Below are positions 31,662 to 40,326 of a stretch of DNA of 64,000 bases, one piece after another (position 1 is the stretch's first letter; every line of letters begins with the position of its first letter). The notes under the pieces are model-generated. The model did no database searches and was not told where the DNA came from. It saw nothing but the letters and a program-made list of their open reading frames with translations. The translations under genes and the position numbers were made by a program. The stretch is from an uncultured Prevotella sp. (lineage in GTDB: Bacteria > Bacteroidota > Bacteroidia > Bacteroidales > Bacteroidaceae), in the NCBI GenBank assembly GCA_937907705.1, contig CALCVP010000020.1, positions 1 through 64,000 of the forward strand. Direction: 5' to 3'.

Positions 31662-33632
31662 ATGAAAAAAGTAATTTGCAGACACACTGTTGCGGCTGCC
31701 GTGTGCTTAATGGTAGGATTGCCTATGGCACATGCAGAGAAGAACACAGTGGTATCGCCGGACGGCAAGCTGAAAGTAACCACAGAAGATGTTGACGGTA
31801 AGCTCTACTATTCGGTAGACTACAATGGAATAAACATGATGCAGCCCTCCAGATTGGGTGTGGAGAGCAACATAGGCGACTTTACGCAGGGACTGAAGTA
31901 CAAGTCGGTTGATACCAAAGTGATAGACAAGACCTATACAATGCGTTCAACCAAAGCATCTAATGTAACGTATAAGGCCAACCAAATGACAGTGAACTAT
32001 CTTAACGGCAAGAATGTGCCTGTGTCGGTTACGTTTAGCGTTTCCAACCATGATGTGGCTTTCTGCTACTCGTTTGTGCAGACAGGCGATTTCAAACACA
32101 TTATTGTCAACAAAGAGATTACGGCTTTTAACCTGCCCAAGCAGACCACCACTTTCCTTTCGCCACAGTCAGACCCCATGATAGGCTGGAAGCGCACCAA
32201 ACCAAGTTACGAAGAAGAATACACTACAGATGCCCCACTGACAGCCAAGTCGAAATATGGCAGAGGCTATACATTCCCCTGCTTGTTCCGTGTGGGCAAC
32301 GATGGATGGGTGCAAGTGAGCGAGACAGGCACGCATGGCAACTACCCAGGATGCCGTGTGGCAGACTATGACCCGGCAAAAGGCTATGAAATAGCTTTTC
32401 CTATGCAAGGCGAAAGTGATGGGCTTGGTTCTACATCTGGTGCCTTTGCACTGCCTGGCAGCACACCTTGGCGCACCATAACCGTAGGTACTACCCTTAA
32501 ACCTATTGTAGAAACCACCATAGCTTATGACGTGGTAGACCCTTGCTATGAGGCTTCGCAGCAGTATCAGCCGGGCAAATATACCTGGAGCTGGCTGATA
32601 TGGCAAGATAACTCGATCAACTACAATGACCAAAAACAGTTTGTAGACCTGACTGCCGCTATGGGTTATGAATATGTGTTGATAGATAATTGGTGGGATA
32701 CGCAGATAGGTAGAGCCGGCATAGAGAAGCTGAGCCGCTACGCCCAGAGCAAAGGAGTAAGCCTGATGCTGTGGTACAACAGTAATGGTGTGGCCAATGA
32801 TGCGCCACAAGGACCGCGCAACTGCATGAATACTGCCGTAGCACGCAAGAAAGAAATGGCTTGGATGAAGAGCATTGGCGTGAAAGGCATTAAGGTTGAC
32901 TTCTTTGGCAGCGACAAGCAGCACACCATGCAGCTGTATGAAGACATCTTGAGCGATGCCAACGATTATGGCATCCAGGTAATCTTCCATGGTTGCACAC
33001 TGCCAAGAGGCTGGGAAAGGATGTATCCAAACTTTGTTTCAAGCGAGGCAGTGCTGGCATCTGAAAATGTGTTCTTTCAGGAGCACCACGCCAAGCGCGA
33101 AGGTTTTGAACTCACCATGCACCCCTTCTGCCGCAATACTGTGGCATCTATGGACTGGGGTGGTACCATCATGAACCGCTATATGTCGCGAGATAACAAG
33201 AGCCGTCACCGTCGCTACACATCAGATGTATTTGAAATGGCATCGGCTGTCGTCAATCAAGCCAGCATACAGTGTATAGCCATCTATCCGAACAATCTGA
33301 ATGAGCTGCCACAACACGAGATTGAATTTTTGAAAGAGGTGCCTACAACATGGGATGAGACCCGATTTGTTGATGGATATCCCGGCAAATACGTTGTATT
33401 GGCACGCCGACACGGCACTCAGTGGTATGTAGTGGGATTGAATGGTACAGACAAACCCCTGTCATTGACCCTCAACTTGCCTATGACAGCTGGCAGCACC
33501 AAGACATATTATTATGATACGCCTAATAAAAAGAGCTTCTGGCCCGACTCTAAAGTAAAGCAGATAAAGGTAGGAAACAATGGCAAAGTAAAGGTAACAA
33601 TGCTGTCCAACGGCGGATTTATCCTGAAATAG
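31662..33632 (+). CDS. Glycoside hydrolase family 97
   Basis: Second GH97 enzyme, 656 residues from ATG 31662 (MKKVICRH), with a signal peptide ending near GLPMAHAEK. N-terminal beta-domain begins TVVSPDGKLKVTTEDVDGKL. Barrel motifs: TWSWLIWQDNSINYNDQKQF, LMLWYNSNGVANDA, GVKGIKVDFFGSDKQHTMQL, IQVIFHGCTLPRGWERMYPN and SSEAVLASENVFF. The Asp of VDFF fits the nucleophile place of retaining GH97 alpha-galactosidases; compared with the first GH97 (IDFMDRDDQ) the following loop differs, so the two probably have different substrates. An ATG at 31653 is also possible. TATCTTTG at 31604-31611 may be its -7 element. It opens the carbohydrate region. Confidence 0.92.
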   Translation: MKKVICRHTVAAAVCLMVGLPMAHAEKNTVVSPDGKLKVTTEDVDGKLYYSVDYNGINMMQPSRLGVESNIGDFTQGLKYKSVDTKVIDKTYTMRSTKASNVTYKANQMTVNYLNGKNVPVSVTFSVSNHDVAFCYSFVQTGDFKHIIVNKEITAFNLPKQTTTFLSPQSDPMIGWKRTKPSYEEEYTTDAPLTAKSKYGRGYTFPCLFRVGNDGWVQVSETGTHGNYPGCRVADYDPAKGYEIAFPMQGESDGLGSTSGAFALPGSTPWRTITVGTTLKPIVETTIAYDVVDPCYEASQQYQPGKYTWSWLIWQDNSINYNDQKQFVDLTAAMGYEYVLIDNWWDTQIGRAGIEKLSRYAQSKGVSLMLWYNSNGVANDAPQGPRNCMNTAVARKKEMAWMKSIGVKGIKVDFFGSDKQHTMQLYEDILSDANDYGIQVIFHGCTLPRGWERMYPNFVSSEAVLASENVFFQEHHAKREGFELTMHPFCRNTVASMDWGGTIMNRYMSRDNKSRHRRYTSDVFEMASAVVNQASIQCIAIYPNNLNELPQHEIEFLKEVPTTWDETRFVDGYPGKYVVLARRHGTQWYVVGLNGTDKPLSLTLNLPMTAGSTKTYYYDTPNKKSFWPDSKVKQIKVGNNGKVKVTMLSNGGFILK

Positions 33633-33677
33633 CAGTAAGTACACGGAAGCGCGAAGAAAAAACTGATAAGTCTATGG

Positions 33678-33717
33678 GGCGTGTCGAGGAATAATCCTGA
33701 CACGCCTTGTTTGTTTT
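33678..33717 (+). terminator. Terminator of the second GH97
   Basis: GGCGTGTC (33678-33685) and GACACGCC (33699-33706) pair, with an inner AGGA/TCCT extension, followed by TTGTTTGTTTTT. The same stem core occurs at 35389-35417. Confidence 0.75.
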
Positions 33718-33865
33718 TAAGCCGAATCTTTGTAGGTTACACAATATGAATTCTACTCTTTCTCTTTATTGTATTACAAATAATAAAAATAAAATGTATG
33801 ATACTAATATTTGTTTAGTATGATATTTATATTATTGATTTTATTACATTATGATTTGTTTTCTT

Positions 33866-33897
33866 TGTTTTTATAGATAAATTGTTGTATCTTTGCA
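33866..33897 (+). promoter_or_regulatory. Promoter of the 34-kb hypothetical gene
   Basis: TTTG (33866-33869), 20-base spacer, TATCTTTG (33890-33897). The AT-rich gap 33720-33865 before it shows no gene. The leader would be about 65 bases. Confidence 0.65.
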
Positions 33898-33969
33898 AAG
33901 CGAGCATAAATGGCAAAACTTTCAAAAAGACAAAAACAAATAGAGAACAACAAACAAAGGATTTGAATT

Positions 33970-35331
33970 ATGAAGAGATTTTACTTACAGCAATTGCTCT
34001 TATTGGCTGCATGCAGTGCAATGAACGCACAGACAGACAACGGATTTTCACTTATTCCCGCACCAGATGAAGATAACTCCGTCATGTATACAATTTCACC
34101 AAACGCTAAATATGCAGGAGGGTATAGCTTGGTTACAAAACAGGCTGTTGTATACGATATTGAAAACAAGGAACTGAAAATATTCGGCAATGAGAACCAA
34201 GAAGGTACAGGAGATGTGCGGAACATCTCTGATGACGGAATATTCCAATTCTTGACAAGCAATGAAAACGGAAACAGAAGCTATCTTTATTCTTTCTCAA
34301 AGAGCGAACCGCTGGTTGATTATGGTGAAGGGTCTCTTGCCAAAGGTGTGGTGCGCAGCGGCGAAACGATTGTGGGTGCAATGATGCATGAAAGTGGAGC
34401 TTACTGGAGTGCCTGCTACTGGAACGGCACAGACAACATTCCAGTTTACCTGCCGGAACCGTCTGACAAATGGTCTGGATGGACTTCACTGGATGATACC
34501 GACCCATCAGTGGTTCAAGGCTCTTCTGCTGACTTCATATCGGCAGACAAGTCGGTTATAGCCGGCTATATCATTGACAATCAGTCTACTTATCCTGCTG
34601 TGCTGTGGAGACGCAACAAGGACGGAAAGACCTATTCTCTTGACTTCATCAGCCATAGATATTTTGATGACAACTACGAAGGCAAAAAGCCGTATGTGCT
34701 GTTTACTCCTGCTGGTTTAAGCGAGAACGGCAAATGGTTGGCCCTTACAGTGGCTACATCTTCAGACGGCTGGACATTTAATTACGGTTATGCAAGGTTC
34801 AACGTGGAGGATGAGACACTCGAAACATTTACTTATTCTGATGAAGACGGTGTAGAAGAGGCTAATGCAGCGGCTATTGCTGACGATGGCACGATTATAG
34901 GCTTTTCTGGAGGTTTTCAAGCAGAGAAGGGCATAATATGGAAAGCCGGCGAAGAGAAGCCTGTATATCTTGCAGAGGCATTTCCTGGCGTTCCGCAGTT
35001 TGCTGAATACGATGAAATAGGTGGTCACATGCCAGGTTGCATATCTTCTGACGGACGCTATATCGTAGGCTTTGGATATTACTACCGAGATGGCGGTACA
35101 CCAGAGGATGGAAGCGATGATACGGCAGGATACGAATCCTATGTTTTCGACACCCAGAACAAGAACGCTACAACAGCCATTGCTGCCGTTTCTTCTGCCG
35201 ATAAGAAAAGTTCAGACAATACAGTAGTTGCTCGTTATGACCTGACCGGCAAGCGCATTCAGGCTCGTGTGCCTGGTATCAGCATCCTGAAGATGCGTTC
35301 AGGTAAAGCAATAAAGGCTTTTGGGAAGTAA
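33970..35331 (+). CDS. Exported beta-propeller-like protein of unknown function
   Basis: I do not recognise a named family. The 453-residue protein starts with a signal sequence (MKRFYLQQLLLLAACSAMNA) whose LAAC could also be a lipobox, making a lipoprotein possible. The body has repeated short segments of the kind found in propellers: ISPNAKYAGGYS, ISDDGIFQFLTSN, ISADKSVIAGYI, LSENGKWLALTV, IADDGTIIGFSG and ISSDGRYIVGFG, about six blades with a [S/D]-x-[D/N]-G pattern. The tail RYDLTGKRIQARVPGISILK followed by MRSGKAIKAFGK resembles C-terminal sorting-type ends in Bacteroidales. It lies between GH97 and GH43 genes with its own promoter and terminator, so a role in sugar binding or surface display is a guess. 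Confidence 0.75.
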   Translation: MKRFYLQQLLLLAACSAMNAQTDNGFSLIPAPDEDNSVMYTISPNAKYAGGYSLVTKQAVVYDIENKELKIFGNENQEGTGDVRNISDDGIFQFLTSNENGNRSYLYSFSKSEPLVDYGEGSLAKGVVRSGETIVGAMMHESGAYWSACYWNGTDNIPVYLPEPSDKWSGWTSLDDTDPSVVQGSSADFISADKSVIAGYIIDNQSTYPAVLWRRNKDGKTYSLDFISHRYFDDNYEGKKPYVLFTPAGLSENGKWLALTVATSSDGWTFNYGYARFNVEDETLETFTYSDEDGVEEANAAAIADDGTIIGFSGGFQAEKGIIWKAGEEKPVYLAEAFPGVPQFAEYDEIGGHMPGCISSDGRYIVGFGYYYRDGGTPEDGSDDTAGYESYVFDTQNKNATTAIAAVSSADKKSSDNTVVARYDLTGKRIQARVPGISILKMRSGKAIKAFGK

Positions 35332-35384
35332 GGCTGGGCTACTTTTAGAGCGCGTGATAGTGCTTGTAATCTAATGAAAAGTCA

Positions 35385-35421
35385 ACGGGGCGTGTCTGAA
35401 AATCATTCTGACACGCCCCGT
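35385..35421. terminator. Bidirectional terminator between convergent genes
   Basis: ACGGGGCGTGTC (35385-35396) and GACACGCCCCGT (35410-35421) form a perfect 12-bp stem followed by TTCTATTT. It lies between the 34-kb gene (plus) and GH43 (minus). Confidence 0.75.
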
Positions 35422-35474
35422 TTCTATTTGCCATGGATCTTTACAGGTTCTCTATTATGAAGCAAATGTTTTCT

Positions 35475-36506
35475 TTATTTCTTGTTCCAAAAGTTTTCCA
35501 GCTTTGTGTATTCTTTCTTCGTAAGCTGCAAGAAAGAACCGTGTTGTGGGTCTTTCACACCTTTTATGTCTTCAGGAGAATGGAAGTTGCTCAAGTATTT
35601 GTCTGCTTTGCAGATGCGGTATTTGGTTGGATTAGACGAATATTCCACGTATCCTACACGCCAAGTGTCGTCGCCAGCCAGCTGGAAGGCAGAAGCGCCC
35701 TCGCACATTTTGTTGCCTTCAAACTTTACAAAGTCGTTTTCGTCAGGTACAGGCCATGGACCGGTTAGCTTGTCAGAATACGTAGCAAAGATGCCTCGTC
35801 TGCCACCTTCCTTCTTTATCATCATATGATATTTGCCGTCAGCCTTTACATATACAATGTCTGCATCGATAGTGGCATATCCCCAGTCAAAAAGTATACG
35901 TGGCTTTGTAAGCTTTGTAAAGCTACGGTCAGCATACGAATAGAACACGCGGTCGTATTTGTCCTCCTTGCTATTGAGCAATGAATAGTAGATAAAGTAG
36001 CCACCCTTGTTGCCATTGGGCCAACGGTAGTCTTTGTCCCACATTACTTGTGGCGCCCATACGCGTACGATAGAGCTGTAATCTTTGTAAACGTCTGGCG
36101 ATTGCGGGTCGCAGAAGATGCCGGGCCCCTTGCGAAAGTCAAATGTTTTGGCGGTCCAGTGGCATAAGTCATCGCTTTTCAGCAGGTCAATGCCATAGTT
36201 GTGCCATTGATGACTGTTGGCCACGCACATGTCAGTAGTAACCATTACAAAGCCTTTGCCCCCAGCTGCACGGTTGATATAGGCATCTCTTGCGCCTCCT
36301 TCTATCTGTGAGAGCTGTTTGGTGTCGTAAACTTCATTGCCATCGTTGAGGTCGTGCCAGTTGACACCGTCGCGACTCAAGGCGAAAGCCGTCCATTCAC
36401 CCTTGCGGCTCATGTGGCAATAGAGATAACCATACACGTTTTTAGGCTGCGGAAATGTAGGAAGCAAAGTTAGCAATGCAATAATGGATAATAATATTCT
36501 TTTCAT
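35475..36506 (-). CDS. Glycoside hydrolase family 43-like (arabinosidase type)
   Basis: Five-bladed propeller glycosidase of 343 residues. The start at ATG 36506-36504 gives the signal peptide MKRILLSIIALLTLLPTFPQ; the longer frame to 36749 runs into the GH127 end and is rejected. GH43 features: NVYGYLYCHMSRKGEWTAFA, RVWAPQVMWDKDYRW (WAP motif), TIDADIVYVKADGKYHMMIK and YSDKLTGPWPVPDE. I cannot assign the three catalytic acids with certainty. It follows a GH127 gene (202-bp gap); I recall a similar GH127/GH43 pair in the Bacteroides arabinogalactan locus BT3674-BT3687, which suggests an arabinofuranosidase for side-chain trimming. Confidence 0.82.
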   Translation of the reverse strand: MKRILLSIIALLTLLPTFPQPKNVYGYLYCHMSRKGEWTAFALSRDGVNWHDLNDGNEVYDTKQLSQIEGGARDAYINRAAGGKGFVMVTTDMCVANSHQWHNYGIDLLKSDDLCHWTAKTFDFRKGPGIFCDPQSPDVYKDYSSIVRVWAPQVMWDKDYRWPNGNKGGYFIYYSLLNSKEDKYDRVFYSYADRSFTKLTKPRILFDWGYATIDADIVYVKADGKYHMMIKKEGGRRGIFATYSDKLTGPWPVPDENDFVKFEGNKMCEGASAFQLAGDDTWRVGYVEYSSNPTKYRICKADKYLSNFHSPEDIKGVKDPQHGSFLQLTKKEYTKLENFWNKK

Positions 36507-36708
36507 GTTGTTTGATGTTTTAATAGGTATAACACGTTCATTTACTGCCGTAGATAGCTCTATATGTCTGTTGTTTCTATCTGTATACAGTGTAAACGAA
36601 GCGTTGATAATGGCTTGATAGCGCCTGTTTACAGTAATCAAAAGGGGATTCTTGTTTTTGGAAGCTATTCCAAAGCAAGAATCCCATGACTTATGGACAG
36701 TTAATTCG

Positions 36709-38781
36709 TTATTTGTCCAAGATGGATAAATCCTGTACAAACCACACATTCATCTCGTCTCCACCACGGTGATTCCATGCGTAATAAGGTATCAGAGTAA
36801 GTGGCATGTCCTTAACGCTTACCTTGCCGTCGGCAGCTTGTTCAAGCGTTTGGGCGTTGGTGCGGATTGCTTTCACTTCAAAAGAAGGAGCACCCTTGGT
36901 CTCGGTGTTGTTGATAACATAGTTGTCTACCAGTGAGAAGGTTGGAGCCTTGCTGACAACACTACGCAATACAGGTTCGTTATTGTTGTCAACAGCCTCT
37001 GCACAGTACACTAATGGACCACGTTCCACAGCTACTTTGCCTTTATCATCGGCTACTTTTTGGTTGGCAACAACGGTACGTACAGGCATGTCGAAACTAA
37101 TATTTACTACATCTCCCTTTTTAATGCCGCTTACAGGCAAGTAACCTTTGTTGGCATCAAGGTCTGCGGTTACAGCTTTGCCGTTAACTGTAACGGTGTA
37201 AGTTGGCTTTTGGTTGTCGCTGTAAGTGTAAAGGTCGCTTGGTACCACACTGTTGCGTACCCAACCTGGTATACGGATGAGCAGGTTAGTCTGCTTGGCA
37301 TCATTCTTTTTCACCTTAATCTGTATGTTGCCGTCCCAAGGATAATTGGTGGTTTCTTCCAAAACGACACTCTTACCGTTTACTTTTATGTAGGATGTGT
37401 TGCCTGCAAAGAGGTTCACATATATGTTATTGTCTTTTACACCGTACAGATAACCTGGTACAGAAGGAATGAAACGGCAGAGGTTGCTGGGGCAACAAGC
37501 ACAGCCAAACCAAGGCTGGCGAGTAAGCGTATTGTCGGCATTGAACTTGTATTTGCCATCGCTTGACAGAGGATTAGGATAGAAGAAGCGTCCGCCATCC
37601 ATGCTCATGCCCGAGATAACACCGTTGTAGAGTGTACGTTCCAGACAATCTATATACTTGCTTTCACCGTGCAGCAAGAACATACGTTCAAAGAGGTAAA
37701 CCATAGAGATAGCAGCGCAGGTCTCGTTGTAGGCTGTCATGTTGGGCAACTCATAGTTATCGCCAAAGGCTTCGCCCCAATGGCGGGCTCCTACGCCACC
37801 AGTGAGGTAGTATTTCTTGCCTACTATGTTGTTGAAGATACGGTCAATTACTTTCATATAAGCCGAATCTTTAGTCAGTGCGGCTACATCTGCAATGCCT
37901 GCATACATGTATCCGGCGCGTACAGCATGGCCTTTAGCTTCTGTTTGCTTCAGAATGGGCTCGTCACTTTGCGAGTAAGTCTGCTTGATATGTGTCTTTC
38001 CACGATAGTCGAGCAGGTATTTTGCTTCGTCAAGATACTTCTTTTCACCAGTGATTGTATAGAGTCTGGCCAGTGCCATCTCTGCTATCTGGTGTCCTGG
38101 CACTACTGTTGCCTGTCCGGGTTTTGGTCCTACTTCTCTTACTACACAGTCTGCATAGCGGCAGGCGATGTCAAGGAACTTCTTGCTACCAGTAGCTTGG
38201 TAGTGGGCACAAGCGGCATCGACCATGTGTCCCAGATTATACAGCTCATGACTGAGGTCTTCTTCTTTTTCCCAACGTTTCTTTCCTGACCACTGATGAG
38301 GGTGATTGGGGTTGATAGTACGTGCCGTATAGAGGTAGCCATCAGGCTCTTGTGCTGCTGCTACGATGTTAAGCACGCTGTCGATATAGGCTTTCAGCTT
38401 CTTGTCAGGATAGGTCTGAAGAATGTAGCTGGCGCCTTCGATGGTCTTGTACACGTCAGTATCGTCGAAAGCGAGTCCCATTATCTTGGCAACATCCCAC
38501 TCTTTGGTTTCCAACCCTTTGTGGTTAGGATGCTGGAGGGTGTAAGCTGCCATCTCAAAGTTTTTGTAGCGGTGTTCGCTGGCACACTTGCTGAAAGCCA
38601 ATGGCACTGTAACATCGCGAGCTGCTTTGAGCCTTGCGCCCCAAAAGGTATTGGGATTGATCTTTACACTTGTAAAAGGCACCTGTGTGAAAGGATAGCC
38701 ATTGGCTAACACTTTTTGTGCTTTTGCTGGCAAAGCCATTACTGTAGACAATATTACTACAGACAGAAAGGTTCTCTTCAT
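36709..38781 (-). CDS. GH127 beta-L-arabinofuranosidase
   Basis: Exported enzyme of 690 residues (signal peptide MKRTFLSVVILSTVMALPAKA cut after AKA). The GH127 (formerly DUF1680) core is clear: FWGARLKAARDVTVPLAFSK at the start, DGYLYTARTINPNHPHQWSG, GVGARHWGEAFGDNYELPNM, AYNETCAAISMVYLFERMF and WFGCACCPSNLCRFIPSVPG. By comparison with HypBA1, the Glu and Cys of ETC and the two Cys of CACC would bind zinc, with the first of CACC as nucleophile. It removes beta-L-arabinofuranosyl caps from plant glycans. It has its own upstream gap of 302 bp with promoter-like elements. Confidence 0.94.
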   Translation of the reverse strand: MKRTFLSVVILSTVMALPAKAQKVLANGYPFTQVPFTSVKINPNTFWGARLKAARDVTVPLAFSKCASEHRYKNFEMAAYTLQHPNHKGLETKEWDVAKIMGLAFDDTDVYKTIEGASYILQTYPDKKLKAYIDSVLNIVAAAQEPDGYLYTARTINPNHPHQWSGKKRWEKEEDLSHELYNLGHMVDAACAHYQATGSKKFLDIACRYADCVVREVGPKPGQATVVPGHQIAEMALARLYTITGEKKYLDEAKYLLDYRGKTHIKQTYSQSDEPILKQTEAKGHAVRAGYMYAGIADVAALTKDSAYMKVIDRIFNNIVGKKYYLTGGVGARHWGEAFGDNYELPNMTAYNETCAAISMVYLFERMFLLHGESKYIDCLERTLYNGVISGMSMDGGRFFYPNPLSSDGKYKFNADNTLTRQPWFGCACCPSNLCRFIPSVPGYLYGVKDNNIYVNLFAGNTSYIKVNGKSVVLEETTNYPWDGNIQIKVKKNDAKQTNLLIRIPGWVRNSVVPSDLYTYSDNQKPTYTVTVNGKAVTADLDANKGYLPVSGIKKGDVVNISFDMPVRTVVANQKVADDKGKVAVERGPLVYCAEAVDNNNEPVLRSVVSKAPTFSLVDNYVINNTETKGAPSFEVKAIRTNAQTLEQAADGKVSVKDMPLTLIPYYAWNHRGGDEMNVWFVQDLSILDK

Positions 38782-38851
38782 AAATAGTATTTTATAGTTT
38801 AATAGTTGACTTTTGTATGGAAGAACATTGTTTCATGCAATGCATTGATAG

Positions 38852-38893
38852 CAAATGTATTGTCGATTTTTTGCTTCTTATTATGCAAATATA
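38852..38893 (-). promoter_or_regulatory. Promoter-like elements upstream of GH127
   Basis: Two minus-strand -7 matches, TACATTTG (plus 38852-38859) and TATATTTG (plus 38886-38893), lie 71 and 105 bp before the GH127 start. Neither has TTG at the ideal distance, so which is used is unclear. Confidence 0.4.
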
Positions 38894-38993
38894 CAATTTA
38901 TTTCTGTATAAAAGATTGGGCTATTTGTTCAAATGGTGATGCAAATGCGAATAAAAGCTACATTTGCTTAATTTACACCCTGTGTTGACGAAT

Positions 38994-39053
38994 TAGCATA
39001 CATATATAAGCAAAGCCTCCATTTGTGGCTGTCTGCTTGATATATGTATGCTA
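38994..39053 (-). terminator. Long hairpin ending the DUF4861 operon
   Basis: TAGCATACATATATAAGCA (38994-39012) pairs almost fully with TGCTTGATATATGTATGCTA (39034-39053); AGCC/GGCT pairs in the loop, and TTTACAC/GTGTAAA further out can extend it. It lies just downstream of the DUF4861 stop at 39084, before the GH127 promoter region. Confidence 0.65.
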
Positions 39054-39083
39054 TGAAGTGTAAAAAGCAGGCTATTGGTCCAC

Positions 39084-40313
39084 CTACTGCTTGTGTTGTA
39101 TGGATAAGTTCAGTGGTGTATTGCAGTTGTCAATGAACTTATTGATTTGCGAAATCCATGTATCTTGGTCGGGCGTACCGCTTTTGCACCAGGATGCTCC
39201 AAACCAATATGTAACCTTTTCGTTGCTTTTTACGCAGCGGCGTACACCCACGGCATTGCCAACAATGCCTTGTTTCTGGTGATAGAGGTCTTTGACGAGT
39301 GTGGTCTTGTCGGCTCCATTGGGGAATACAACGCCCACATAGATCTGGAAATTGTGCTTTTCAGGATTGTCGGTAGGGTCGCTATAAGCGATGTAGTTGC
39401 GGTGAATGACCAGATTATTGGGCTGCTCGTCATGCATTACTACTCCTCCTGCTACATCGGCAACGCCATTTAAGCCATCGTACCACACAGTCATTTTGTT
39501 GAAATAGCAGCCTTTGTCTACGCTGATTATCCTGTGTTCAGTTACCTTTGCGCCATTAATTGTGGTGGTAGGGTAAAGCAATTGGAGCGTAAAGCGCAGC
39601 GGTCCGTTGTCAAGAACCTTGTATTCTTTATAGCACCACGGCATAACAATGCTGTCGCCCAGCATGATGGCAGGTGTACCACAGCCTAAGCTGGGACCTA
39701 CATTGTAGCAATCAAGTCCTGTTCCGTGGTCAAGATGCCATGTAGTGTGCAGTGTAACAGAGTCGGCAGCGGCCTTGTTGCCCTCTTTGCGCAGTGCATC
39801 AGCCTCTTCGCATCCCTTTCTGAATGAGTTGTAACGGCTTCGCACTTCCAGTTCTTCGGTGCTTTTCAGCCATGCGTCTATGCCAAAAGCTTTCTCGCCT
39901 CTGCGCTGCAATTCGGGTCCGTAGACACGGAATATGGCTTTATCGTTTTCCCAGGTGTAGTCATCCACACGCCATTTAGAGTAGTAGCCGTCCACTGCAC
40001 TCTTGTAGGTGCGTGGTGTTCCAGCTTCTACTGTATAGCGAGCAGTGGCCATAGGCATGACAGTTGCCTCTATCAGCAATTGATTATCGTGGGTCAGTTG
40101 ACTGGGAATTTCCAACCGGTAGAGGTCTTTTACGATGAGTGAAGTGCCCTCTTTCACACCGAGGACATTCCACACTCTCTTTGCATCGAAGGCAACGACC
40201 TCATTGCGCTGCCTGTTTGTAGGGTTGTTAACGCAAAGCGACACTGCCGCATGGGCTTGCATGCCCATGAGCAGTGCCGATAGTATAGTGATAACAGAAA
40301 TCTTTATGTTCAT
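39084..40313 (-). CDS. DUF4861 domain protein
   Basis: Exported protein of 409 residues from ATG 40313 (MNIKISVITILSALLMGMQA signal). Family features: VSLCVNNPTNRQRNEVVAFD, YYSKWRVDDYTWENDKAIFR, TTWHLDHGTGLDCYNVGPSL, MPWCYKEYKVLDNGPLRFTL and a C-terminal YWFGASWCKSG. DUF4861 proteins are found in pectin and arabinogalactan clusters of Bacteroidetes; I am not sure of a proven activity. The longer frame from 40349 overlaps the GH105 gene and lacks a signal at its start. It is the last gene of a four-gene unit with GH43, DUF2264 and GH105. Confidence 0.87.
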   Translation of the reverse strand: MNIKISVITILSALLMGMQAHAAVSLCVNNPTNRQRNEVVAFDAKRVWNVLGVKEGTSLIVKDLYRLEIPSQLTHDNQLLIEATVMPMATARYTVEAGTPRTYKSAVDGYYSKWRVDDYTWENDKAIFRVYGPELQRRGEKAFGIDAWLKSTEELEVRSRYNSFRKGCEEADALRKEGNKAAADSVTLHTTWHLDHGTGLDCYNVGPSLGCGTPAIMLGDSIVMPWCYKEYKVLDNGPLRFTLQLLYPTTTINGAKVTEHRIISVDKGCYFNKMTVWYDGLNGVADVAGGVVMHDEQPNNLVIHRNYIAYSDPTDNPEKHNFQIYVGVVFPNGADKTTLVKDLYHQKQGIVGNAVGVRRCVKSNEKVTYWFGASWCKSGTPDQDTWISQINKFIDNCNTPLNLSIQHKQ

Positions 40314-40326
40314 GATATTTGCTTTA

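Noticed and set aside
36507..36749. N-terminal extension of the GH43 gene at 35.5 kb
   Set aside because: It overlaps the end of GH127 and precedes a clear signal peptide, so ATG 36506 is the likely start.
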